Positions 22,150-31,489 of a stretch of 64,000 bases of DNA are shown here, one piece after another (position 1 is the stretch's first letter; every line of letters starts with the position of its first letter). The notes below the pieces were generated by a model. The model ran no database searches. It was not told where the DNA came from and saw only the letters and a program-made list of their open reading frames with translations. This stretch comes from Isoetes taiwanensis (lineage: Eukaryota > Streptophyta > Lycopodiopsida > Isoetales > Isoetaceae), in contig JAJEKV010000017.1 in the NCBI GenBank assembly GCA_021234155.1, positions 19,168,372-19,232,371 on the forward strand, in the 5' to 3' direction. A program made the position numbers and the translations under genes.

Positions 22150-22510
22150 GACCACTCCAGGAAGTCACCATTGCCAAGAAAAACGTGGACACAACAAAAA
22201 TCTAAACGTAAGTTTACAGTACTCATAAGAAATGCAAGTCACAGAAAGGCTAGTCGTATACCAATTTCCAACCATATGGATCAAAGCAGGATGTAATCTT
22301 TGTATTAATTCCAAGCAAAGGGCCAGGCTCACACCCATTATGCCACCAGCTGCTGTAAAACTGCCAGTTAAAAAAATGCATGTTGTATATGGTTACAATG
22401 GAAATTTACATGAGCATATGCATTTCCCTTCGAGCACTCTGTCACGCCATAGTTGTATGTCAATTCTAGAACAATTGTTTTATCCTCTGGCCCATAACGA
22501 ATCACACTAA
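22150..22510 (-). pseudogene. Glyoxalase I (lactoylglutathione lyase) fragment, C-terminal exons
   Basis: On the minus strand, RYGPEDKTIVLELTYNYGVT and KGNAYAH (about 22500-22410) match the conserved core of the second glyoxalase I domain of plants. After an intron-like gap ending TTTTACAG, a second exon carries GPLLGINTKITSCFDPYGWK (about 22318-22260). A possible last exon has NGDFLE near 22170. A one-base deletion just before GPLLG and the lost start of the gene make it a pseudogene. Retained intron borders point to a DNA-level copy. The enzyme isomerises the methylglyoxal-glutathione adduct. Confidence 0.85.
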
Positions 22511-22914
22511 CAAATAAGGAAGTCATGAATTTTGCAACTAGCAGATTTCGGCCGCCTTAGCTGCAACTATTCTAAGCTATTATCTGCGTAACGCTTAAAA
22601 GGAAACAAATTCAAAGCAATGCCAATGTTTCTCCATACCTGCCATATCCAAATAGCACCGTTTCAATCTCCTTCACCAGTTCGATGACTGCTCACAGCCT
22701 TTTGCTGCTTCAAACAAACGCTAAAATCCAGCAAAAAGACGTTTTGAAGCAGTTGCCTTCAATTTCTAAAGCACAACCTATTAATCCTTCCTGCTAAATG
22801 CCATTTAAGCGTGAAAATGTGCAGTATATTATAGCACGCTTTCATTTCGAGACATGAAACTACAGAACTTGCTTCCAAAGAAATGCATGTACATCAAAGG
22901 ATAGTAAACATGCA

Positions 22915-23230
22915 ATCCCTTGAGCTCAATTCCTAGTTTCTCTAATCTAGTTCCGTGAGACTCCATTGTACTTTCTATCATTCCATCATGCATCATAGAC
23001 AATTGTTCTGCAACTTCTTCCTGTATCTCTGCCAGTGCTGCAACAACATTTGTTACAACCATTGGATTGCTGTCAGAAATTAAATCCCTTAAGAGTCTCC
23101 AGAAAACACCTGTCCTTTACTAATTCGGCATTAATGTCCTTTACCAGTGCGCGAAATCAGAGAAGAAGACCTTTCACCGCACATAACAGGTCTGAGATCT
23201 TCGCTTGCCTTTATCACGCAAAGAAATATA
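22915..23230 (-). pseudogene. Beta-adaptin (AP-1/AP-2 large subunit) fragment fused to unknown coding-like sequence
   Basis: Minus-strand frames read DINAELVKDRCFLETLK, then after a one-base insertion ISDSNPMVVTNVVAALAEIQ. This is the trunk repeat of clathrin-adaptor beta subunits (family form: DINAELVEDRGFL then NPMVVANAVAALAEIQE). Upstream bases resemble the preceding VRKTAA-type block in a further frame. After EIQEE the sequence no longer follows adaptin but stays open for ~35 residues (SMMHDGMIESTMESHGTRLE) that I cannot assign. It is a truncated, frameshifted host-gene fragment lying between direct repeats A and B. Confidence 0.8.
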
Positions 23231-23699
23231 AATCTGTAAATGATCATCATACTCATTCAAACTGCCAGATTACCCCATTTGCTTCTTTGTGTATCAGTCT
23301 GATAATATTCTTTCAGAATCAACTCTCGATACATGCTATCAAACTCAAGACTTTAAAAATCATTCTCTTACAATGCCTGTTCATAGGGTTTGTATCAGCT
23401 ACCATGCACGTTAAAAAAAGTGGATTTTTGCTACATTTTTAAGAAACCTTCTTCTTTACCTGAAGTGAGAACATGTTCAACCCTATGTAGGACAATGGAT
23501 GCCTCCGTAGTTCTCTATCATGCAGCATACATTAATTTAATGCACAATTTCAGCCAAGAAAAGGACTGCCTAATTATGAAGCAAGCACCATACACACCAT
23601 CATTCTGCGTTAAATGAATGCAACTCAGGCAAACACAGTGAAAGAATTTAACAATCCTTCTTTCAAGAAAAAGATTCGACTATTTATGGATGATTTACT

Positions 23700-23905
23700 A
23701 AACCATACCTGTAGGATGCATCAAAAATTTGCTATCCAACCAAGATTCTGGCCAACAATCGGTAGCTCTGCCATAGCCAAAAGGTACAAAGTGAAATTCA
23801 GCATGCCAAGAAGGTGGACATTTAACAAGATCATTTGCGGAAACCAACTTTCCCAAAGCAAATCCGTCCCAGGCACCATAGCTCCGACAAAGAAAACTGG
23901 ATTTG
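23700..23905 (-). other. Exon-like segment of unknown gene
   Basis: A minus-strand frame has a possible acceptor (GCAAATCCAG) before SYGAWDGFALGKLVSANDLV, then CPPSWHAEFHFVPFGYGRA. It ends at CATCCTACAG/GTATGG, a strong donor. I do not recognise the protein. The first ~75 bp are similar to minus-strand sequence at about 24900-24820 (FGSADPVFLRSY), so one part was duplicated. Probably another captured or decayed gene piece. Confidence 0.4.
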
Positions 23906-24396
23906 CACTTCCAAAATACAGACACGGCACATCCATAGCTGCCCCTGTTTCATAGACAATTTGAGCAGAGAATATAGAGACGTTCACTGAGATAGTTCTT
24001 TCGATGAAGCCGCTGGCAACAGACATTAGACCATACAGCCAAATCAGCACATAAGTCGGCCAAAGCAGAGACCCAAGCCTACAGCACCATGAAATCCAAG
24101 ATGATTCAACAACAGACGCCCTTGGCAGAGTCGTCCAACCTTCTCTAACCAAAAACCTTTCTTCAAACGACCTGCCATCCACTACACATAAAGAAACAGA
24201 GTTCTCAAAGCCGTGGCTGCAAAAAACTTGCCATTTCATCTCAAAGACATTTCAGCTAAACAATCACTACTCAAAATCACACTTAACGTAAGACTTATGC
24301 AGTAATGTAACTACAGCACAAATCACACCCATATCCTGCATTTTCAAAGACTCAGATAGCAAATCCAAAACAAAATGCTGCATTTTGAATACCGAC

Positions 24397-24550
24397 CTCG
24401 AGAAGAGATTGTGGTGCCAAAAATGGAACTCTGCGAGGATGCAGACAATTTGGTGCTTAATCCGATACCAGGATGTTGCGCTGCAGCTTTAGAAATGGAG
24501 AGAGTTGCAAAGGCGGCACAGCAGCAAGAAGACGCCATGGCCATTGCCAT
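24397..24550 (-). other. Candidate first exon encoding a plastid transit peptide
   Basis: From ATG at 24550 the minus strand reads MAMAMASSCCCAAFATLSIS and continues rich in Ser, Ala and Thr for 51 residues without acidic residues. It then meets a possible donor GAG/GTCGGT at 24396. That composition is typical of a chloroplast transit peptide. No mature domain was found in frame downstream. It could belong to the same captured set as the glyoxalase or adaptin pieces, or be the first exon of an unrecognised gene. Confidence 0.45.
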
Positions 24551-24936
24551 GGCATAAAGTCGATGCACACTGCACAAATCCGAAGGCATTGAAGGTCTAA
24601 GCTACAAATCGGATGTGGGCGCTCAGATGTCATTGAGCAAGAGCACATTCTGCAGAGAAAAATCCATATTCATGCTCGCTGGGCCAAATTCCTTCAAACA
24701 AAAAACAGGGAGCAATGGGCAATGCACCGGAAGCAGCAATATACTAGGCATGACCTCAACGGTGGATGTGAGAGGAAAAGTGGGTGTGGTGGCATGAAGT
24801 CCGGCAGTGGCAGCAAAGATGTGAAAGAGAATAAACCTTCCAAAAGGTAATCCGCCACGGGCACTATAGCTCCTCAGAAAAACTGGATCTGCGCTCCCAA
24901 ACATCTTCTCCTCAAATATATCAGAGCAGCAAATTC

Positions 24937-25118
24937 CTGCCCTGCCAGTTACTGGGTTGGAGCATCTTGGATGAGAACGCAGTCGACCGAGAGTTTACAG
25001 CGAATAGTAGGTTTGGAGCAGTCATCGGCATATCCTAGGTATATTCTAGCATATACCTAGGATATGCCATAAACCCACATAAACAAGCGTTTGCCCCCAG
25101 GGGCAACCCAAAAATAAA
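24937..25118 (+). repeat. Direct repeat B (182 bp), partner of 20676-20860
   Basis: Near-identical to repeat A, including the exact 16-bp palindrome (25028-25067 with its 8-bp spacer). The differences are a few substitutions and short indels. It ends about 25 bp before the second inverted-repeat dimer (25145-25326). Confidence 0.85.
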
Positions 25119-25144
25119 ATAAAAAAATATTATTACGAAAAAAA

Positions 25145-25326
25145 GGGCACAGTGGTTATAATGCGAAATGCATGTATCCATTGGGCTGTGGACATGGAAA
25201 ATTCGCACCATAGCCATGCCCTAAAAAAAAAAAGAGAAAGAAAGAAAGTGTTGCATAATGGCCACAATGCAAAATGCATGTATCCATTGGTTATGGACAT
25301 GGCAAATTCACACTGTAACCACTTTC
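25145..25326 (+). repeat. Dimer of ~76-bp inverted-repeat units, copy 2
   Basis: Units 25145-25222 and 25249-25326 share the core GCATGTATCCATTGG and the complementary ends of the copy at 19259-19440. The linker is again A-rich (A11 then GAGAAAGAAAGAAAG). The second unit has lost more of its end complementarity. Confidence 0.8.
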
Positions 25327-25606
25327 TTCAGGTTGTTAACGAAATACAGATTTGAATCTGCAACCTATTTACTAGAAACCTAGAGTCTCAGGCCTCAAAC
25401 TACAACTTCTTTTAACAATTTATTCATCTACAAATCTATTTATTCAATGAATGATTGACTATGTGAAATGAAGAAAAGCAATGCAATCTTAAAATTAACA
25501 TTGTTAGGTATGTGCTAACTAAAGCAAGGGCTTGCTTGTAAAGCATAGATAGCTTTGGATGAGGAACACATTTCTGCACCTATTATTTGTTAAAGTACAC
25601 AAACAA

Positions 25607-25635
25607 GGTGACCTAGCAAATGCACTAATGACCTG
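25607..25635 (+). repeat. Inverted repeat, left copy (partner 30304-30332)
   Basis: GGTGACCTAGCAAATGCACT and the nine bases after it match the reverse complement of 30304-30332 at 27 of 29 positions. The pair encloses 4.7 kb. They may be ends of a DNA transposon, but neighbouring sequence is rearranged between the two sides, so this is unproven. Confidence 0.55.
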
Positions 25636-25938
25636 CATTTGCACCACAAAAAGGAATCTTTCAAAGATTCCCTAAAATACCCTTAAATTCTGCCACTTTT
25701 GGGGGGTCAATTAAAAAAATGACCCTAAATTTACGAATTTGGTAGCTATTTTAGGGCTCAAAATTACCAAAAAGTTGGCGTCTTGTTAATTTGACATCCC
25801 CATTTTAGGTAGAAAAATAATAATCTAATTTAGTTGTTTTCAGGACACACACAGAAAGTGGCAAAATGAAAGAACTATCATATTCTTGACTAATGAAGAC
25901 TGAAACATTGGAAAGTAGAAGTGTCTAAATAAAATCTC

Positions 25939-26100
25939 ATTGCCCGTGTATATGCGCGCATAGCAAAACATAATATTTTGTTGCATGCGTCTATACACGC
26001 ATAGCATAACATAAAATCTTGTTGCCTCTGTCTATGCGCGCATAGCATAAAATAAAATATTGTTGCATGTGTCTAACCGGGCAGAGCATAAAATATTTTA
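25939..26100 (+). repeat. ~41-bp tandem array (4 units) carrying a palindrome
   Basis: Four diverged units of the form TTGTTGC..GTCTATGCGCGCATAGCATAA..AAAATA follow each other. The core TATGCGCGCATA is a perfect palindrome in two units and degenerate in the others. Single copies of the same palindrome occur at 26989-27002 and 30093-30110. Confidence 0.75.
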
Positions 26101-26326
26101 CTGAGGCCACACATAACATGTTATATGCTTTTACACTAGTATATGGCGCTGGCTCCAAGTTTTTCTTGCAACCAAGTACATGGTATTGGCCATAAACATT
26201 TTCAACACAAAATCAACAAAAAGTTCCAATGGTGCAAATCAAACACACTTTCAAATATATGGCAGGTTATTTACATAACCTCTAGGATAAAAAAAAATTC
26301 CAATGTAGCATCTGTAATCGAACCTT

Positions 26327-26347
26327 CAGGTACAGGTACAGGTACAG
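26327..26347 (+). repeat. (CAGGTA)n microsatellite
   Basis: Three and a half perfect hexamer units, CAGGTA. Confidence 0.9.
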
Positions 26348-26349
26348 TG

Positions 26350-27630
26350 GCCTCCCCAGAAACCCATCTACCTGCAAGAAACACAAAAAACAAACTAGAG
26401 CCCCATCGAAACCCCTCACCAGAACCCCATCTACCCCTGCACAAAAGAATCTAGCTGAAGAAGAGAAATCGGTGGTGCTGAAACGACCGGCTTCCTTGGT
26501 TTATTATGGAGTGAATCAGACAAGAGAGATCTTGCCAAGAATCGCTAAACAGAGCCATGCAATAAAAGTTAGCAAAAAAAAAACACGCCAAGAGCAATCA
26601 GACACCTGAAACCTTCAAAAGCTTTTGAAATCAAGCAACCCAGAGCTCGAATTGAATCCTGGAGATGGATTCCATAGAATCTCCAGCAAGATTCAACAGC
26701 TTAATAAGCTATGACTACCACTGAAGGGAAATAATCCGGAAATCTGGCAAAATATAGCTCCAATTTCGCAAAAATCTAAACCCAAAGCTGCAAAATCCAA
26801 CCCCAATCCAGGTTTTTTTACACAAATCAAGGCCACAAAAATTTCACAAAAGCCCCCTTTTTCACAGATCTTACCTCCTCTTTCTTCTTCATGACTGCCA
26901 AAAATGCACTATAACACAAAAGCGGCCGAAAATTGATGTGAAACTTGAAGATAGGAAGAAAAATCTGAGGAAGAAAAAAAGTCTTTTGCTATGCGCGCAT
27001 AGACACTACCTACCAAGTGAAATTCTACCTACCCATTTTTTTTAATAACCTACTCATTTTGTACTGGCCATGTCCTACCCATAATTTCCTACCTACATAT
27101 TTTACTCCGAACCTAGTCATTGCATGCCATGTCCTTATAATTTTGGTCCCAATTTGCCTAGGGCTTTTTGCATTACATTTAAATTATCTATTCTTTGCAT
27201 TTATGGTTTGGAATTGGTTATGAGCACATAGCTTGGCTATATTCTTTTCCACCTTGTAGGTTATGCACGCTTAGCTTGGCAATTTTTTTTATCCTTATAT
27301 AGAAATAGCATGACAACCTTTTTTTCTTCTAGTTGGCTCTATGTGCATAGCTCACCAATGTTTCCTTCTCAACAATAGTTAGCAACTTTTTTTGCCATGT
27401 CTTTGGTTGTATTGTGGCTAATTGGTTTGTGGCTGTCGTTTCTTATTTGCTCACACATTCCACAAACATTCCATAAAGTATAATTCGTCGAGGGACCAGT
27501 GTTCAACTAGTTAAGCATCAATGTTACGACTACATGTTTAAGATGTTCTACAGCTAGTGCTTGCAATGTTTTGGCACTATATAATTTAAGTTATTACATC
27601 ATTAAAGTATGCAGCTTGCAACAAGTCTAC
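26350..27630. other. No gene seen
   Basis: Mostly A- and T-rich sequence with short chance frames. The only structure noted is the palindrome CTATGCGCGCATAG at 26989-27002. Confidence 0.5.
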
Positions 27631-27632
27631 AA

Positions 27633-28284
27633 TAAACACATAACACATATTGCTACATGTTTTAAATGTCTTTTATATTCTCACGTATGCTTTTTTTTTT
27701 ATGGCCCGAAGGGCCAAAATTTTTTTTTAGTATAATAACCAACACATAACTACCATTGACATTAATAAATATAACCATTGGATCCAACACATTTAAATTA
27801 AAATCCCCCTTAAACCCCCTTTGGTTTGGGTGCATATTCACACGGGGGGTGACTCCGGGCATCGAGAGCTGTCGGATTGGCATATTCGCCCCTTATTCCA
27901 TAATCTACACCGTACGTAAAGTTCCTCATTTGTGGGGTATGCAAGTACAAGATTTGCTATACTGTATAATAAGATTCGCAAAATACTATAAGATTTCAAC
28001 CGGAATACTATATGGTGTTGATTTCGTACGTCCAAAATACAATTATGAGGGCTCAGGGCTGCCCTACGTCACCCCCCGTGGTGAATATGCACCCAAACCA
28101 AAGGGGTTTAAGGGGATTTTAATTTAAATGTGTTGGATCAATGGTTATATTTATTAATGTCAATGGTAGTTATGTGTTGGTTATTATACTAAAATTTTTT
28201 TGCCCTTTCGCCATAAAAAAAAGCGTGACGCGTGAGAATATAAAAAGACATTTAAAACATGTAGCAATATGTGTTATGTGTTTA
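27633..28284 (+). mobile_element. Foldback/MITE-type element with ~230-bp inverted arms
   Basis: The left arm (27633-27865) begins TAAACACATAACACATATTG. Its reverse complement forms the right arm (28052-28284) with high identity. A ~186-bp unique centre lies between. The arms include the GGTTTGGGTGCATATTCAC motif also found at 2150-2345, so the family is repeated in this genome. There is no coding capacity. Long inverted arms around a small centre are typical of foldback or Mutator-like MITEs; the superfamily is not decided here. Confidence 0.85.
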
Positions 28285-28289
28285 TGATG

Positions 28290-28362
28290 ATAATAATGTT
28301 AATGATAGCTATGTGTTGGTTGTTATATCGAAAAAAAATTTTCGCCCCCGGGCCTAAAATTT
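28290..28362 (+). repeat. Extra partial arm copy next to the foldback element
   Basis: AATGTTAATGATAGCTATGT followed by GTTGGTTGTTATA repeats in direct orientation, with changes, the sequence at 28157-28200 inside the right arm. This suggests a nested or tandem partial copy. Confidence 0.6.
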
Positions 28363-28495
28363 TGTTCTCGTTATTCTAATCAAACTAGAACGCAAGCAGT
28401 TTGCATAAAAAATGGAAAGCAGAGGAGTCAATTAATATACATAAGCAACATATTCATTAAATGTACACTGCCGCCACCAAAGGTTTAGTAGCTTC

Positions 28496-29098
28496 TTATG
28501 CTGAGGAAAATAAGAAATGAGGAAGAGCTCTCAAGGAATGCACAAGCCTAGCAGACCATGCACGGATTGAACTGAACAGCCGAGAAAAAAAGGATTCACC
28601 TATTTGGGCACTTGGAAATGCATTTGGAAATGGACTTGGAAATGCATGTGGATCTTCATATGCGCTATATTCTTCACATACATCTTCATAGTCATCTTCA
28701 TATGCATCTGCTTCATATTCTTCTTCAAAAAGCCCAGCTTCTTCATATTCATCATATTCATTTTCATCTTGAAAATCATATCCATGATAAATAACTTTAC
28801 CTTGCCTATGTTTAGCATTTGATCTGCGAATCAGATGTTGGAAGAAACATTTAATCTCTGCTTTGAGCTCTGCTTTGAACCAATATTCTCTCACATATCC
28901 CCGAACTCGAGGCATATACTCCACGCTCCGGAGTTGATCAAGATCCAAAGCATCAAGTCCTGAGAATCGTTGAACAGATTTTTCACAAGGTATATGAATA
29001 AGAAGCACCCTCACGCTGCTTACCTTAGCGTTTTTGAAGATCCAGAGCATTCTATTATCTAAAGAATGAAAATATCCATCTCTGTACACCACTTCCAT
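28496..29098 (-). CDS. Uncharacterised protein with LDNR motif and acidic C-terminal region (200 aa)
   Basis: The frame starts MEVVYRDGYFHSLDNRMLW and ends FLFSSA. The N-terminal pattern (V-Y-R-D-G, H-S-L-D-N-R, L-W-I-F-K) resembles a widespread uncharacterised eukaryotic family with SLDNRRLWVF. The middle is basic. Residues ~105-150 are a run of Asp/Glu/Tyr (DENEYDEYEEAGLFEEEYEA), and the tail is Ser/Phe/Arg-rich. Upstream, in the frame one base off, another open stretch (29280 to about 29100) ends EFMPTNFRP. That is just what usually precedes the VVYRDG block, so a one-base deletion near 29100 may have broken a longer gene. It lies within the 25.6-30.3 kb inverted-repeat interval. Confidence 0.55.
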   Translation of the reverse strand: MEVVYRDGYFHSLDNRMLWIFKNAKVSSVRVLLIHIPCEKSVQRFSGLDALDLDQLRSVEYMPRVRGYVREYWFKAELKAEIKCFFQHLIRRSNAKHRQGKVIYHGYDFQDENEYDEYEEAGLFEEEYEADAYEDDYEDVCEEYSAYEDPHAFPSPFPNAFPSAQIGESFFSRLFSSIRAWSARLVHSLRALPHFLFSSA

Positions 29099-29866
29099 GG
29101 GCGGAAATTGGTGGGCATAAACTCAGTCGAAGTCGACGTCACAAGAAACAAAGGAAAAGATCTTTCTTGGACCGACGCACCTATTTCACGAACGAAGATA
29201 CCGGCTTGCTTGATCTTCACCCAGCCTACTTGGTCGGTTGCTTGTTTGATTTTCACTGTTAAGATCTGCTTTGCATTCACCCGGTTGATTCGCTAGAAAG
29301 CAAAACGAGATGTCGGCCGGAGCATCCGAAATGGTCTCGAGAAAGGAGAAAGTGAAGGCGGCGGCGGCAATCTGTCAAAAGAACGATTCCTATCTCTAGC
29401 TACGACCTTTACAGTGGCCGATCAAATCCGGCGAGGCCTGAGAGGAAAGGAGAAATACAAAGCAAAACACTCTGTAACTGCATCATCAATCCGGTGGATA
29501 TTTTTCTGGCACTTTGGATGAATCTGCCAGAAATAAGAAATAAAATTTGCCTTGGTCATCTGAAAACAAAACCAAGCAGGCAAGCATCTGGAAGCATCGG
29601 GCATGGACACGCGACTATCGGACCGGATGAAACCCTAAGTCTCTCTGAAACCCTAGAGTGCATATGCACGATGGTTGCATGTGTTCTCCCTTTTTTTTTT
29701 TCTTCCTTATTTCTTTTTTTTTTTTCCTTTTTTCCAAAAAGTGAGCTTTTGTTGTAAGCCCTTCGATCTTGTCTTTTTAAAGAGGGCTTTTGTTGTAAGC
29801 CCTTTGATCTTGACCATTAAGAAGGGCCAAATAAAAAAGGGCGCAAGTTGCATGCAAATACTTGGT

Positions 29867-29983
29867 GCGCTCTAGATGTACCAATTAGTACACCTCATGC
29901 AATACGCCCACCAAATCATATGAAAACCTTAGAGAAAACTGTATAAAAGTACAAAAAAACCCCCTGTTATTATGCTACATATT
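29867..29983 (+). repeat. Dispersed repeat, copy 2 (partner at 1666-1784)
   Basis: Aligns in direct orientation with 1666-1784, from GCGCTCTAGATGTA to GCTACATATT, with moderate divergence. Confidence 0.6.
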
Positions 29984-30092
29984 CAAAGTCTGTCAAAGGA
30001 ACTTGGTGTTAAGGGAGCAAATGATCGTGCAAAATCACCTTCAGCGGGCAACACAAATGATCAGTTGATTTTGCGTAGCTATTCCTCTTGAT

Positions 30093-30110
30093 GTCTATGC
30101 GCGCATAGAC
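30093..30110 (+). repeat. Palindrome GTCTATGCGCGCATAGAC
   Basis: A perfect 18-bp palindrome. Its core matches the array at 25939-26100 and the single copy at 26989-27002. Confidence 0.85.
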
Positions 30111-30303
30111 ATTTTTCTTTTCTTTTGTATTTAAGCACTCCAAAGAAGTAGTCTTTTTCAGTCGGACAAAAACCAAAAAATGTCCTCCTCTTTAAAAATT
30201 GTCCATTTTGAACGGCAATTTTTTTTTGGTGCATGTGTTTTTAAAAACAAGCTAAAAGTGGCAAATTTTTGTGTTTTCAAAAAAGGAATCTGCAATTGCA
30301 CCA

Positions 30304-30332
30304 CAGGTCATTAGTGCGTTTGCTAGGTCATC
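30304..30332 (+). repeat. Inverted repeat, right copy (partner 25607-25635)
   Basis: CAGGTCATTAGTGCGTTTGC and the next nine bases are the reverse complement, with two mismatches, of 25607-25635. Confidence 0.55.
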
Positions 30333-30748
30333 GTGTTCACATAATTAGAAACAAGGAAGATGCTTAAAAGTTCACAATGAAAATACATAATGCAAATAAT
30401 AAGCGAAGAAACCATAGCCCAATCTTTATGAGTTGCATTATTTTCTGACCTTCAAAGAGGAAAGAACCGATATCATAGTGGAAAGAATAAAATGGCTCGA
30501 TGGCTCCAGATCCTGCACATCGGAAATACAAAGCCCTTAGAGCAAAAACAATACTAATTAAATAACAAAAATTGACAGTAAAGAAAGGAAAGACAGCAAA
30601 TTGACCCACAATTAGCCTACAGCTCAGGAAACATTCAACGATGTCTGATCTTCTGTTTTTCCATAATAGATGGTGTATAGACGTGTTTAACCCGGATATA
30701 AAATCTCTTTTACACTAAAATCCGACGACTATGACTCTCCAATGTGCA

Positions 30749-30992
30749 TCATTTATCCCAGAAATTCACCCCGTAAGGCAGGCTAAAGAGTAATGAAGCT
30801 TCCAACAAAGATATTGAAGCAGCCCCAATCGAATTCAATTGTGATTGAACTAATTGCCATCTGAAAGCAAGAAACGAAAAGGTTAGGAATACATCAAATG
30901 ATAAAGATTAGAATGCTTAAACCTCGTTGAGCTTGTAAACAATACCTCACAGAGCTTATGCGGGCAGAGCTTGGAGATGATGCGAATGGCAT
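30749..30992 (-). CDS. Possible small two-exon gene (52 aa), unknown function
   Basis: Minus strand. Exon 1 is 30992-30946 (MPFASSPSSARISSV, ending AG/GTATTG). Exon 2 is 30860-30749 (acceptor CTTTCAG). The exons join in frame with an Arg codon split across the junction, and the second reads WQLVQSQLNSIGAASISLLE to a stop TGA after NFWDK. A good TATAAA lies at 31030-31025, about 33 nt before the ATG. The Ser/Arg-rich start resembles an organelle presequence. I do not recognise the protein. Support is the concurrence of TATA, ATG, splice signals and open frame; chance is still possible and the leader would be very short. Confidence 0.35.
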
Positions 30993-31024
30993 TATAAAAA
31001 CGCGCGAGAGAGGGGGACATACTC

Positions 31025-31030
31025 TTTATA
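31025..31030 (-). promoter_or_regulatory. TATAAA upstream of the possible small gene
   Basis: TATAAA in the context CTCTATAAAGAG on the minus strand, ~33 nt before ATG 30992. Confidence 0.4.
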
Positions 31031-31489
31031 GAGAAGGGAAAAATCTAAAAGTTTAGGCGGTAAATCAGGGCGGGATGGAGTAGTAATAATTCCCCCCCAA
31101 CCCACCAACCCCGAGTTAGGTGCGGATCTTGCCGAGCCTGTGGATGAATGACGCATGGAACAAAGTCTCAGGCCCGGATAAAAAAAAAAGCATGTACATG
31201 CCGAAATAGGGATTAATCATGGGTTTCCATGCTAGCATCGAGTTTGCACCCTTAAGTGATCCCATCAAACCTCTAATGAACCAGTAATTGATAAAGACAG
31301 AAACAAAATTTTGATAATGATACAAAGATCTCTAGACAAGTTTACCTACCAAAGCGTAAGCTTGAAAAGAAGGTTGTTAACTAAGATCGCCCTTGGATCT
31401 GGTATTTGGGATTGTTTGTTAGTTAACCACGTGCCTTTTCTCCATATAAAATTCTTAATGATTTTCTCAATCTGCAATAAACCTCTCAA

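Noticed and set aside
23614-23955. 113-codon plus-strand ORF
   Set aside because: It is opposite to a more convincing exon-like minus-strand segment with splice signals.
27866-28051. Protein-coding centre of the foldback element
   Set aside because: A 123-codon frame crosses both arms and centre, but it is an effect of the inverted repeat and has no transposase motif.
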